From assembly GCA_039545295.1 (NCBI GenBank), contig BCIK01000013.1:1-64000 (forward strand): 64,000 nucleotides of DNA. Direction: 5' to 3'. The DNA comes from Udeniomyces pyricola. Its lineage: Eukaryota; Basidiomycota; Tremellomycetes; Cystofilobasidiales; Mrakiaceae. Positions 1 through 11,800 of this stretch are shown in pieces; positions within the stretch are counted from its first letter, which is position 1; each line of letters begins with the position of its first letter. The notes under the pieces are model-generated. The model was not told the origin of the DNA. It worked only from the letters and a program-made list of their open reading frames with translations, and searched no databases. The translations under genes were made by a program, and so were the position numbers.

Positions 1-607
1 CCTCACCACTCTCACTTCCCATCACCCAAAACTTGGTCGTCACACATTTTTTCTCAAATCCCTCACATACGACCACACACCCACATCCGCATCACAAAAT
101 CATCGCCATACATATATTCCATACCTCCATACCTTCATTATAGCCACGAATTCGGAATCCGAAGATGAGGCTGTGCAAGAGGCCGAAAGGCTGTGTTGAC
201 CGTCTGATTTGGCGAGACCAGGTCAATCCAGGCATAGTCTGTGGCGCGGTATAGTAACAAATATATATGGGCCATGGCGCGCGCGGTACCTCAGGCGTGG
301 CGAGTGGCGCGTGTGAGTGGCGTGATCTGACATTGTTCGTGGCGCGGTCTGAATCAATCTGAATGGAGCGGTGCTTGGATGACCGAGTCACGGCGTAACA
401 CAGCCGTCCATGTCGACCTCGCCGGCTCTGATCGATCGGCTCTGATCATGTGCGATCACGATGCTCGGTACACGTTGGACGAAAGTCGTAGCCTTCACCA
501 GCCTTGACTGTCGACTGTCGTCATCAAACGATTCTTCATCTGATCATACAAGCTTACGCCCTGTGTGCTTAACGCTTCCTCAAGATAAACCACACCGTTC
601 TTGACAC
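1..607. other. Intergenic / upstream region, no gene seen
   Basis: No reading frame here resembles a protein, and the only long open frame (minus strand, 92-391) is low-complexity and composition-driven. The stretch just before 608 probably holds the promoter and 5' leader of the zinc-finger gene that follows. A gene lying mostly outside the left edge could end here, but no convincing exon is visible. Confidence 0.5.
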
Positions 608-2899
608 ATGTCTTACGCTACCCAAATAGCGAATTTCACCTCTCTTGGTCCGTCTCCTGCTCCAATCATCGTCTCCCGTCAACACCTCCTTCGCCACCGT
701 TTCATCGTTTCATGCCAAACCCAATCATCACGCGCGCTTCGTCCATAGTCCTCACACTTTGCCGCTATGCATCTCTGTTGATCCATCCACAGACGAGTCC
801 ACCGTCAATAGCCAGATCATACCGTTTCTCGAGACTTTCTCCGATCCCGTCAGGCTTCAAGCTCATCTACAGGTATGCGCTGGGGTCTTTATCTTCGTCT
901 CGCGGATTCGTCACCTGCATGCCCCTCCTCTTTTTACGTAGCTTACCGGCCCTCTTTGATCTGCGCTACCCATAACAACAGGATCTTCTCGGCACGAAAC
1001 CACAAGTCAGACACTTTATCTCGACCTACATCGCCTATAGATTCCCATCCCTTGCATCTTCCTCTTCGTCCTCGCCCTCGATTTCCGCCCCATCGTCCCG
1101 ACCGGCCTCCAGAGGTCCCACGGCCAGCGGGGGCAGATCTGGATCATCTACGCCACTGCCTCTCGGTGGAAAGCCAATCATCAAACAGGCCAAGAAACAG
1201 CCTAGAGCCGCTGCCGGAGGAGGCGTTGTATCGGACTTGATGGGTGGAAGCGTAAAAGCTGTCAAGCCTTCTGAGCCCACAGCGGTTTCGAGCCGTTGCG
1301 CGGACGGTCTTCCAAAGAGTGCCGAGGTTGAAAGGATTGAGGGGCTCATGAAGAATGTGGATCTGGCGGGACCGGACGGAGAGGGATTGGGCAAGAGAGC
1401 GTTGAAGAAGGGCAGGAACGGTGGATGTTTTTGTCAAGGCACGTCATCTTTTTATTTCTCCCAGTGAAGTGATTGAGGCTCAAGCTAACACAACAGTTTG
1501 CGATATTTGCGACCCCGCTACTTTTCTTTCGTTTGTACAGCTCGCATACACCCTATCTCACCCTACACGCCGCTTTGTCTATCCTGCTCCCTCCCTCTCT
1601 GTGCCCTCCAACTTCCTCATCTGCCATGCCCCTCCTGCGGCTCTCACCTCCTCACGCCATCCAACAAGATCAAACTCCTCGCCACACTCGAGGCGGAACG
1701 CGCTAAGGCACTTCAGCGTGAACGCGCGGAACGTGAGAGGATCGCCGAGGAAGCTAAAGAGAAGGCGTGGACGGAATCCGGCGGAGGAAGATTCCCGACT
1801 CTGGCGTCTGGTGTTGTCGCCGGAACTGGATCAGGAACAACCGTGAAACCCCCCGTCGTAGATACTGGGCGGAAAGTTCTGAGTCTCAACCCAAAAACCG
1901 GCCGAGCCAAAGTTCAAACCTTCGTCAACAAGCCTGCTCCGCCTCCGGAACCTAAGAAAAGGGCTGATAAGCCGGTTGAGGAAGAAGATTCGGGTAGGAT
2001 AGGACCGCCTCTGATGGTCTATCTTGGGATGAACGAGAGAATATCGTGTTGTGAGGAGATTTTGGCTAGGAGGCGGGAGGCGGGGAGATTCTTTTGGGAC
2101 GTGATGGGTGGCACAGAAGATGCGCTGACAGGTGGATTGGAACTTGTTTATAGGGAGAAGAAGGTCAAGATAGTCAGTGAAGGAGATTTGGATGGTGAAA
2201 GTAGAACGGAAGGGGGAGAAGGAGGGGAGAAAAAGAAGGGCAAGAAAAGAGGACGAGGGAAAGGCAAGGGCAAGGACAAAACCGAAGGGGATGCAGTGCC
2301 AGGGATAGATGCGAATGGCACGGCTGGAGAAGCATCAGAGGGAAGAGAGAGGACTGGGACGATGGTGTCGTATGGGATGGATATTGGAAATGACGGTGCT
2401 CCGTCGAGCGTCGCTGGTCTCGAAGATCTAACGGTGAGTTCGTTGTAGTTGACTTGCATTCTCTTTCGGTTTATCATGTGCAAGTCAATTGATGACTTCT
2501 CATGAATCCGCTTATCTCATTGTTCGACTTCCGCTTCGTCCTCAGCTTGAAGAACGGGCCTTCCTCGGTCTCTCTACGCCTGCCACTCCTTGCCAGCAGA
2601 CCAATCCCTCAAAGCCGAATCCAGCCGTTCCATCATTCCAACCTGCCCACAGGACTCGTCAAGCTCCACCCCACATACCCTCTTCTTCTTCCGTACCGCG
2701 CTACTCAACTTCAAACCCCCCTCCGTCCCGCGTGCTTAAAGCTGGCGTGCGAGTTCTCCTCATTCAGAAGCAGGACCAGTCCACGGGCAAGACAACGGAG
2801 GGTGAGATCAAAGACGTCTTGACAAGTGGCGACCATCCGAGGGGAGTTAAAATCAGGTGTAAAGATGGGACTGTCGGTAGGGTTGTCGGGCTGCTGTGA
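608..2899 (+). CDS. TRIP4: ASC-1/TRIP4-type C2HC5 zinc-finger protein with C-terminal YwbE-like domain
   Basis: The family is a subunit of the activating signal cointegrator / ribosome-quality-control trigger complex, acting on stalled ribosomes and as a transcription coactivator. Exons read 608-647, 793-872, 982-1438, 1541-2433 and 2546-2899. The first junction (G|AC) gives a continuous helix ending in SQIIPFLETF. The zinc finger (about 1426-1638 across one intron) has all eight ligands in C2-H-C5 order: C-F-C, then H, C-L-S-C, a single C and C-P-S-C. A Lys/Gly-rich linker follows near 2200-2290. The last about 55 residues (from about 2730) match the bacterial YwbE fold: V-L-K-A-G-V, Q-K-Q-D-Q-S-T-G-K, then H-P-R-G-V-K-I and a final V-G-R-V. 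The human protein ends in an ASCH domain instead. One intron uses GC-AG ends. The start rests on a single plausible splice and is the least certain part. Confidence 0.8.
1439..1540 (+). other. GC-AG intron inside the zinc finger
   Basis: The exon before ends in codons for C-F-C-Q plus G, directly followed by GCACGT. The intron closes at TTTGTACAG. Joining there gives C-F-C-Q-A-R-I-H-P, which restores the conserved first half of the C2HC5 finger. No GT donor nearby keeps both the frame and the motif. An alternative acceptor at 1496 would lose the histidine ligand frame. Confidence 0.7.
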
Positions 2900-3966
2900 G
2901 GAAGGAGGAATGGAACGATGTATATGCGCCGCTTACCGCCGTTTTGCCTTCTCTCACAAATCTAGCGTGTACGTGACTCATCAAAATCTATCCATTATTC
3001 TCATCTTTCTCATCATTCATTCACATCGACACGTTGTTCGAATTTGTGACTTAGTCATCATTCCTGTGAAATCCTGACTGCTTGGAGGTGCAACAAGACC
3101 GATCGACACAGCTACCTTATCTGAAACCGTGCTCACAAGTCCGATGCCCTACGTCGAGCTGTGTCTTGTGGATCTTTTCGCAAGACCTCACCCCCACTTC
3201 GAAGCGTCCTTCCATTTCTTGAATTGTCTTCAATGAGTTCCGGTGCTCTTCGCAACATCACTCGCCTGCCTCATGCACCTTCCTCTTACCCTTTTTTCGC
3301 ATCATACACTATGTATCACTCAACCATGCCGCCATGCAAAAAATGAGCTGACCCAGTCTAGGCTCTTAGTCTCTCGGACTTGTTAGATCCTTGTTCTGAC
3401 CGCATATCAGCACATGAAGCCGGAAGGAGCCGTCACGAGATGACACCTCTAGTGCATGGACTACTACTTAGCAATGTCCATGATTGACTCTTAGATTCGG
3501 TCGACGATCAAACTACGCTCACTCTGTCTATCAACGCAAGTGTTGTTACTATGTTTTACATGATCTAGAATGTTGCTGCAGCCGCTTGTCATGTATGAGC
3601 GCGTACTTGTCGTAAGCGAATTTATATACACAACGTTGATCAGCACGAGCACATCGCTCATGGACTGCGCATCTTCATGTCTGTACAGTATGCTCAGCTT
3701 GAGTACTACCTCTCCTGCTATGCTGCTGAACCAAGACAAAATATGTATACCGCTGGCGACGACAGATCTGGGGGAGAAAGAAAGAAGCAGACCGGCCTGC
3801 GATCGTGCAGTACCTTATATAACCGACGTAGGATCGATGCCGCAGCCAGAATCTATAATCCGTACTCCGGTCTGAATCTCACACTTCAATGCGACCCAAT
3901 GCGTACCGTCCATCTGCCTTCCATCACCTCTCCTTGACGTGGATACCCAGAGATCTGCCCCACTTC
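2900..3966. other. Intergenic region, nothing recognised
   Basis: About 1 kb between two plus-strand genes. It should hold the 3' UTR of the zinc-finger gene and the promoter of the hydrolase gene. An in-frame upstream ATG at 3889 could extend the hydrolase by 26 residues. Other open frames here are short and without recognisable motifs. Confidence 0.4.
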
Positions 3967-5013
3967 ATGTCAAACAACGAATATCCACTGCTGGTCCCAT
4001 GTATCCAAGCGATAATTAGTCATCCTCCTTCGCGTCGGCGTCTACCAGCGCTTGCCGTCATCGCTCACCCTTATGCCCGATTAGGAGGGTCATGGTCCGA
4101 TCCGCAAGCCGCTCTTCCCTTCTTCTGATGACCACATTACGTATCAAACAGCAGCTGCATCAGACTGATCGTCGCATCATCTTCTGGTTACCTTGTTTAC
4201 CTCTTGTTTGGCATTTCCCATATAGAGTAGTGCAATTATTGGCAAACATCTTCCTCAGCCTTTCCATCAGTGTCGTCCTCTATCAAGCAAGAGGAGCTGG
4301 GCAGACGGCGCTCGCTCCATCCTGGACTGGCAAACCCGAGGCCGAAGACTATGATCTCGTACTCCGGGCTGGCCTGGATGATCTGAAAACGAGGATGGTG
4401 GCTGAGGGGGCTGACCAGGCGACAAGGGATCGTGAAGTCAAGGAAGTGTTTCTTTGCGTGAGCGCCCACCGTTCGCCTTGATCTACACCATCCTATGTCG
4501 ACGCCCATATATCTTGCTCACGTCACTTGGTTTTCCCTTCATCAACGGACAGGGTTATTCTTATGGAGCGATGCTAGCTCAAGCTCAGGCTGAAACGGAT
4601 CTCAGTGGCCTAGGCGTTCAAATCAAAAACTTCCTTCTCATCTCACTCGTGAGTCTTGATTTGCCGACTAGCCTGGTAGCTTCATTGACATCGCATAACC
4701 AACGAATTTGTGTAATGTTCGTACACCTACCTTTTAGCCCTTAGGAGTCCGATATGCTATTGCTCCTTCCCTATCCGCCTCGCTGCCTAGGTCTCCGGCC
4801 AAACAGTCAAAGACATTCGCTCTGTACACCACGAGAGACGAATTCACATCGGTCTCGCGATATCGAGCATGGTGCAAGTCAAACGCTTCTAGCAAACTCA
4901 CATCATTGGAAGTCCCAGAGGAAGGCCATTCCTGGAGGAGCCAAGAGAGTCGACTTCAGCTCGAGGCAGAAGTCAGAAAGTGGATTGGAGAGCCGAACGA
5001 GGAAATCCAATGA
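3967..5013 (+). CDS. Alpha/beta-hydrolase superfamily protein (COG2945-like)
   Basis: A small serine hydrolase of the alpha/beta fold; substrate unknown. The four exons join smoothly. The first contains the strand plus loop A-H-P-Y-A-R-L-G-G-S-W-S-D-P. The second has V-V-Q-L-L and then R-G-A-G-Q with S-W-T-G, the oxyanion-side loop typical of this group. The third carries the nucleophile elbow G-Y-S-Y-G (about 4551-4565), joined to the preceding V-F-L-C by an intron with donor GTGAGC. The last exon (from about 4739) gives P-L-G-V-R-Y-A-I-A-P, then a Thr-Arg-Asp-Glu segment that should hold the acid residue, and E-E-G-H-S-W with the catalytic histidine. The stop follows E-E-I-Q. The first intron has GC-AG ends. 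The start may be 3889 or 3967, both in frame; the N-terminus is short for the family, so an upstream exon could be missing. Confidence 0.75.
4104..4225 (+). other. GC-AG intron in the alpha/beta-hydrolase gene
   Basis: The first exon reads G-G-S-W-S-D then CC, followed by GCAAGC. The acceptor is CCATATAG at 4225. Joining CC with A gives proline and continues V-V-Q-L-L, exactly the helix expected after the S-D-P loop. The unspliced frame stops at 4124-4126, and the two GT dinucleotides before that would remove the conserved loop. Confidence 0.65.
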
Positions 5014-5355
5014 TCGTGATAATTTCGAATTCGACGACCTAGAAAGATCTTGTACACGTCTGGTCTTTTTTTTTGCTCGGCTCTGGCTCGCGTTGCAGCA
5101 ACGTTGCCGACCAAGTATGAAATTACAAGCTACACAGGAGATGACGCGAGTTTCAACGGTGGGTTGAGGGACGATCGACGCGTCGCGGCGTGACGCGTAC
5201 GTGACCTTTCGAAAGTCGACCTCGTTCTTTCCGGTCGACGCGACCTTCGGCATATCGAGCCTCTGACCATCATCACCTTCACTCCGAGCAGGCGTCTGAA
5301 CAACCTGTCACCTCGTCACTCCATACTCTGATATACTTGGTGTCATTCCCTGAAC
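5014..5355. other. Short intergenic region, probable promoter of the next gene
   Basis: 342 bases between two plus-strand genes. It contains CG-rich words (TCGACGCG, GACGCGT, GTCGACGC) around 5170-5235 that resemble factor sites, but none is assigned. No RNA or coding feature seen. Confidence 0.35.
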
Positions 5356-7616
5356 ATGGTCACTACCCGTCAGGGACCTGTCACTCGTTCAAATCGACTT
5401 ATCACCCCTCCCTTGTATCAACCTTCTTTCACATACGGGACCCGCGACCCCCATCGACGCGTTGCAGTCGAGCCTCCATCTTCGCCACCACCACCAGCTG
5501 GACGACACTCTGTACCCTCTCCCTCTCCGGCTTGTGCTGAAAGGCTTGCTCCCCCCCTCGAGATCACTACATCTGGACCGTCGCGCGACGCCTTCGACTT
5601 TGACCCCTTACCCCTTCCTCTACCGAAAAGATACGCTTCCAAGGATTCATGTACAGTTACTCGTACCCTTCCGCGAGGAACGCGACTAACAGACATCACA
5701 CCATCGGATCATAAACGTCTTCTTCGAGGCGAACGAACCGAGAAAGAGATCCGATTTGCAAAGCGAGATGCAGACGAAGAGGTACGTCGCGTACCGGCTT
5801 ACTGCGGCCATTGCTCATCCACTTCGATGACAGTTGTCGTCTCCTGCCGTCTGATCTCTTGATTCTTGTCGATTGTGAATCGCAGAGCCTGCGGAGAATC
5901 GTCTCATCTCATCGGACGTTCTTTCGGGTTCATTACCCTCAACGACCAGTTTCGCCTAACGTCGCAAGGGAGATAGAAGAATTCACTGGATTCCTAATGG
6001 TCAGTCCTAACTCAGTCAGCACACTACATCATGCTTCAGGCCTGCTTGTGTGTTAAGAGGTGCAGATAACTTAGAATGATCGCAAGATCTCTTTCTTCTT
6101 GCGTACATCAGCTGGACGCCCTTGCCAAAACAACCCACTCAGAACTCCATCTCTCCTCGGTTGTCTTCATCCTGTTTTGTCTCTACTGCGATCCACTCGC
6201 ACTTCATTCACTCTCGGCGCCTACACATGTCACTCCGGACGACGGCTTGCCCCCTACACCCTTACCGACTCCTCCCGGACCGCCTCCTAGAGGTCCTCCC
6301 CCTCCTCCTTCTACGAAGCGGCACGATCTAAGGCCCCGGACCGGACTTGGTCGACTGGCCCCATCTACCTCCCGTCCAGCCGTATCGCACTCTTCACCTA
6401 CACCTCTCTACCCTGCCGATCTCTGTGCATTAGCGAGTAAACTGTCCCTCGCCAACGCTGAAGTCTCATCTCTTTCCTACAAACTCCACGAGGCTCTCGC
6501 GACGGCCGAGTCTCTCTCGGGAGCGCAACACGAACTGGAGGCAACTATCGATACTCTACGCAAGGAGGGAGACCAGCGGATGCAGGCAGAAGCACTTGCC
6601 AGAGAGGAGATAGACACGCTGAAGGTGGAGATGGAGGTCTTGCGTCGGGATCGAGAGAATCTGATCCGTGCTGTCGAGGAGATGAAGGTAACGCGACGAC
6701 GCGATAGTTCGGCTCAGGAGGACTGTGAGGTTGAAGCTTCCGAGGTGCATGTGCCGCAGATGAAGGTGAAGCGAGGCACAACCGCAGGTCTGGTGGAAAG
6801 TGTTGAAGTCGATGGGGCTATCTCAGTCAACGTGGAGGAAATGGTCAGGATCAAGACTGAGCCCCTCGAGGATGGTGATGCTGCTCTGCATGATCCTACA
6901 GAAATTGACGTCGCAGATGTTGGAGTCTTGGGTATCACGGAAACGTCAGATATCAGGGAACCTGTTGTAAGTTCACGATTCTTCGTATCTGAGTCCTTTT
7001 ATGACCGCTTGTCACTCATCAGTCCCCATGCTAAAGACATCTCGTTTTGTATCGATCAGGGCGATGTGCCGTTACTTTCGTCTTCAACCCTCCTAGACTC
7101 ACATGTTCCATCGACATCTGGCGTGGACGTGTACCCACCTACAGTGGCAGATATCGAATGCCCAAAGGGATTGAGTGCCTCTTCTAAGAACCCCTCTATC
7201 AAACCAGTACGTCCTGTTATTTTCATCGTCGATCTCTGTCGGAGGAAAAACTCACTCATGCTTCGTTCCTATGTTTTCTCTCATCTCTTGCTCGCTTACT
7301 GCAGACAAGGCCATCAACCCGCAAGTCCCCTAGACAGTCGCCATCGGACTCCATTCTACCTGTCACCTCCGCTCGAAAGCTTCGTCCAAGACTAGCCGCT
7401 CCTCGTCCACCCCTTCCACCTAAAGCAACCGCTCTCCAACTGTGCGTCCGTCCACCGAGTGCGGCTACAATCCGGTGCACATTTCACCAGTATCGCTACA
7501 TGGGCGAACCCAATCAACGCAAGATGACCCGGTTGCAAACGGCACCGACGCTCGCGATTGATATGGAGAAAAAAGTACTACGACCGAGACCACTGAAGCG
7601 GATCGCAGGTTTCTGA
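5356..7616 (+). CDS. Coiled-coil protein of unknown function
   Basis: Not recognised. Five exons join in phase 0: 5356-5781, 5886-5999, 6112-6966, 7060-7206 and 7305-7616. The N-terminus is rich in Pro and Ser with many S/T-P sites. The third exon begins with a short hydrophobic stretch and a Pro-rich run (about 6240-6310). It then has a long coiled coil from about 6420 to 6700 with heptad Leu/Ile/Val spacing and many Glu/Arg. An acidic segment follows with V-R-I-K-T-E-P-L, which fits the SUMO-acceptor consensus (hydrophobic-K-x-E). The C-terminus is basic (R-P-R-P-L-K-R). Composition suggests a nuclear or cytoskeletal scaffold, but that is inference only. The second intron acceptor (6111) was chosen because upstream acceptors lead directly to a stop. 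Confidence 0.6.
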
Positions 7617-8852
7617 TGGAGCGGACGAAGGACAGGTATGACTGGACACGAGAGAAGCGCAGAGATCTCACCATATGAGGTTGTATACATGGGGAGGGAA
7701 GATCGATTATGCCGGAGGGATGGATCGGCCGTAATGGTATCTTGAGCTGGATGATGCTATCCATCCAAACTGTATGCCTATATATGCCTATGCTTCTGCC
7801 CTGTGTTTTAGTTGCGCAAGTCGAGATGCAGGATGTCTACTGAGATTGACTAGATCCAATATCATGCATATCTTCATGAGCGTCAATACCTAGTTGGTGA
7901 CTAGACTCGACACGTACTGAGCAGCTTGTCGGCTCTGTGCTTATATACCTATCATATTCTATTCCATTCCATTTGTTTATTAGATGTATCTCAATGCGCG
8001 TCAATCAATTTAAGGTGCCTGGACGCTTCGGCGCAGGGCGTTAAATGGCGGAGGACAGGCAAAGCACAAAGACTTGAAAGGACGCGAGGACAAGTACGGG
8101 CGATTCACGTTTTTGTAATAAAAGCGCGGGAGGGGTTGTTAAGGCACGTATGCGCGATTGTATGTGTCTAATGGACAACAAAAGTACAGTCGCCAGGAGC
8201 GCAAGAGCTCGAGCGACTAATCGAAAGTGTGAATCGAAGCCAGACTCTTCCATACTGAATCGAGTGCCATCAACTTTGTGAATCGAGACTTGACTTTCAA
8301 CTTCTTTCCTCAACTTCAACTTACAATCGCAAACAACCCTTCCCTCCGCGCCGTCGCATGCCTCAACCTCGTTTCGCCTTGCAGCTGCTCTGACCCCATC
8401 TCATCGCTTATGCCGTATCTTTGCGGAACCTGCTGATAACACTCACTCTTTTCTCAACGATGCACTGACCATGATCAGGGATTTTCCTGAGTGCTTGCTT
8501 CCTTCAGGAAGGATGCATGTCGAGCTTGCCCTGATGATTATGCATCGTGCATGTGCTCATCTTGCAGGCTTGTGAGCGGATCGACAAGGCCAGGGTCATC
8601 TCGCGCCAGAGGGCCGCGCGCGAGCCAGCTGAGCGCCTGCTCGTTCCTGCCTTACTCGCGCCCTCGTCCTGCCTCGGCTCACGCTCCTGGTCTACTTCCT
8701 AACGCGCTGATCAATCGTCACCACCTTTTTGCTCGTGGATTTGGATCCCCCTCCTTCCCTTCTCCGTTTCGCCTTGGACAGCCGACTGCATCAATTCTTC
8801 CGATCACCTCCTCCCCACCGCCTTCCATTCAATCCTCTCTGCCTGCTTTCCC
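7617..8852. other. Intergenic / possible 5' exons of PIF1
   Basis: The left half shows no gene. From about 8340 the plus strand has Pro/Ser-rich open frames and splice-like CAG sites that could be non-coding leader or extra N-terminal exons of the helicase gene, but no frame joined convincingly. Several ATGs (8358, 8471) lead to quick stops unless spliced. Confidence 0.35.
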
Positions 8853-11800
8853 ATGACCATAATACATCGCCAAAAGGTCCAGGCCCTTCCCTCAGAGCGT
8901 CGGGCAGCGCGGAGGGCCGAGCACCTGCCCTACAAAATCAACGTCCTAGATTCGCAGTCTGCTCCGAGCCGTCGCTTCGAAGCTTGCTTACCCAGATCTC
9001 ACATCAGATGGGTCGATGGGGTCAAGATAACCTCCCGCCTACCGCGACGGCCACGTAAGTAGCGAACAGTCTCGTCGGCGTTCATTCATCTCAACCCAAC
9101 GCGTCTCTGCCTCAACAACCGTCCTCCAACGTCGAATTATGAGCGATAGTCGTTTAGCTATGCCGTTGGGAAGGGTTGGCAAGATTTGGTTGACGTACTG
9201 AAATATTGGACCTTTGTCGCCATTGCCTTGCAGCGCTTTCGCTATGTCCTACTATCACTTTTACCGCCACAGCGATCCCTGTTAACCCGCTCGCCTACAC
9301 TGCCCCGATCGCCCTTCCTTCTCATTCTCTGCCCACACCCACGGCTATATCAGTGCGCTCGAGCCACATCAGACCACCTGGGTCACCTGAAAAAAGGAAA
9401 CGAGAGACTTCGGTGGTTATGCCAGTCATCAAGAGCACTATTTCGAGTTCTAGCGCCCGACTTCGAAATAGTGTTGATCGAGAATCTACCATCTTCGCTC
9501 CGTTGACCCACGGCTCGAGGTCTGAGTCCCCATCAGTCCGCCCCGGACCTTCGGCGGGCAAACGTGGCTGCGTTTCTCGTCCAGTCTCTTCTTCTCAATG
9601 TAAGCATGGAAGCGTTGTTGGCCTTACTGCCCGGCTGAATCCCCCCCCCCCCCCNCTCCCCCTCGTCCCCCCTTCCTTTTTTTCGGATCAGCTGATCCTG
9701 TTTCTACCTCACAATCATTCGATGTGTCATTATAGTATCAACGCCTAAGTGTGGTAGTGAACCGGTGTCCGATTCAGGCAGCATCTTCTCTCCAACTCGT
9801 CAATCCGCTACTCAGACGCCGTTGCCTTGGATGATGTCATCTCGTGACCAGGACGTCCCGATTCGAATTCCTACGTCCCGACCTATCTGGACGCCTCGCC
9901 CTTCATATACCCTATCCATTCCCAAAGAGCCACCTACGCCCCCACCTACGAAAGCTAAATCAATACCACGGACCAAAGCAGCGCCTCGCACAAAGAGCAA
10001 GGCGCCGTCTAGTTCGCCGGTCAAGAAGGCCGTGAGAGCTCGACCTAAACTCGGTTGGTTTTTCCTGGTTGATGCAGTATGCTTTGAGACCAATCCATTC
10101 TGATCAAACATACCTGTGTTAGGCTCTCCTTTCACCTACAAGAAACCTCAGATCCCTACCAAGAACATGAGCTATGGTCTTTCATCATTACAAACATGTA
10201 CGTAGCAAGAGACTGGACTGCGATGTGTCACTCCCTGATGTTCACGCATGCCCTGATTCCGCCACCATCAGCCAACAATTACTATCTCTCCTCGCCATTC
10301 TTGAGCCCAGAGAAACCCCCAAAACTCAGGTCTCCGACCTCACGTCCTCTCAAAAGCATCCAGGGTGCGTTTGCTCGACTTGTCAATCCGTCACACCAGT
10401 GATTATGAAGCTCAAGAAGATTATCCTTGTTCGATGGTCACAGAGGCTTCTCCTTCATCCGCCTCTTCTGCATCATCGGACTCATTGTCATCGTCGGCAT
10501 CATCCTCGCCGGCCTCATCGCCACAAAAAAGGGTCTGCCGGACCGACAGACATACATCAGGTATGGCTGTACTATTCTGCTTTCTGTTTATAACTTGATA
10601 GTTCAAAGCTAATTTCTACGGCCAACATTACACAGACAAAGTCATTGAACCTCCAAAGTCACTCGAGCCGACCAGATCTCTGGGGTTTACTCAACTTACA
10701 AAACCTGAGGTCTGTGGAGTGGGTCTGAGCAGGGAAGAAAAGACACGTCTCAAGACCGAACGGTGGCAGCCAATCCTCGACGGTTTCGTAGAATTCGCAG
10801 AAGAAAAAGCATACAATGTCATGCAAGGCGTCAACCGGGCAGATAGCCAGTTCACCTTGGATGATCTTCGAACCATCGAGAACGTACGATTATGTCGGTC
10901 TGCGTATGATTCATGTGACCAGGAGATGATGTTGACTTTTCTTCATGATCGATTCATCTTCCAACAGGACATGATGACGCGTAAGCAGATACAAAGCAGT
11001 TAACGGAACAGATGAAGTCCCAATAGTAAATCCTTCACCGTTGTGCTCGCATCAGAACTCCTCCGATTACACAGGGCTGAGCTACTACGGCAACGGGAAC
11101 AGGCGCGAGACGAAGAGACCGTTCGTTTATTAAATGAGGGTCAGTCACGTGTCTCCCAGGTCGTCATCATGCGATACGTTCGATTTGTTGACTGGCCCCG
11201 CTTTTCGCAGCTCGGGATCATCTCAAAAAAGCCCGGCTTGACGTCTTCGGTATTGGCATTCCCATTGGTGAGTGGATCTTCCTCTCTGTCAGACCTCTTC
11301 TCTTGTGCACATACTGTCACCTCTCGTTGCACTTACAATCCAATTGTCAACGCTCGGTGTGATAGTGGATAAACTTCCTGACTTTGGAGACCAAGATGCA
11401 TCGTTCAAACCTGCAAAGCCGGCACAAGTTCTATCGGTCGATGTTGCTATTCCGGTTTCGCCTACAACTTCTTCGACAATTGCAATCCGGCCGTCTCTGA
11501 TGGCATCAGTACCAACTTCCCCACCTTCACTCCCGTCGCCACCGCTTCCATCCCCCAAGCATGAGGCTTCTTCAGTGCGTTCTCGGTTCTTTTCTCGGTA
11601 TGGTATCAGCTGCCACAGTGCTCATATATCTCCTCGCACGATTTGCCATGGTTCTTGCAGGCGCCAATTCTCCCTGGTTTCGAACTTCCAGAGCAACAGC
11701 GTATTTTGGCGGCTATATTGAACAAGGAGTCCGGTGAGGCGTCGTCTCGTTGCGCGGCCTTAGTACGCAGCGTGAGAACGCAACTAATGTTGCTTTGACA

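Noticed and set aside
1498..1540. Continuation of the zinc-finger exon upstream to 1498 as coding
   Set aside because: That stretch reads as intron (pyrimidine-rich, ends TTTGTACAG) and would break the Cys/His spacing.
3161..3937. Small open frames between the zinc-finger gene and the hydrolase as extra genes
   Set aside because: No splice-consistent model and no conserved motif; they look like chance frames in intergenic DNA.
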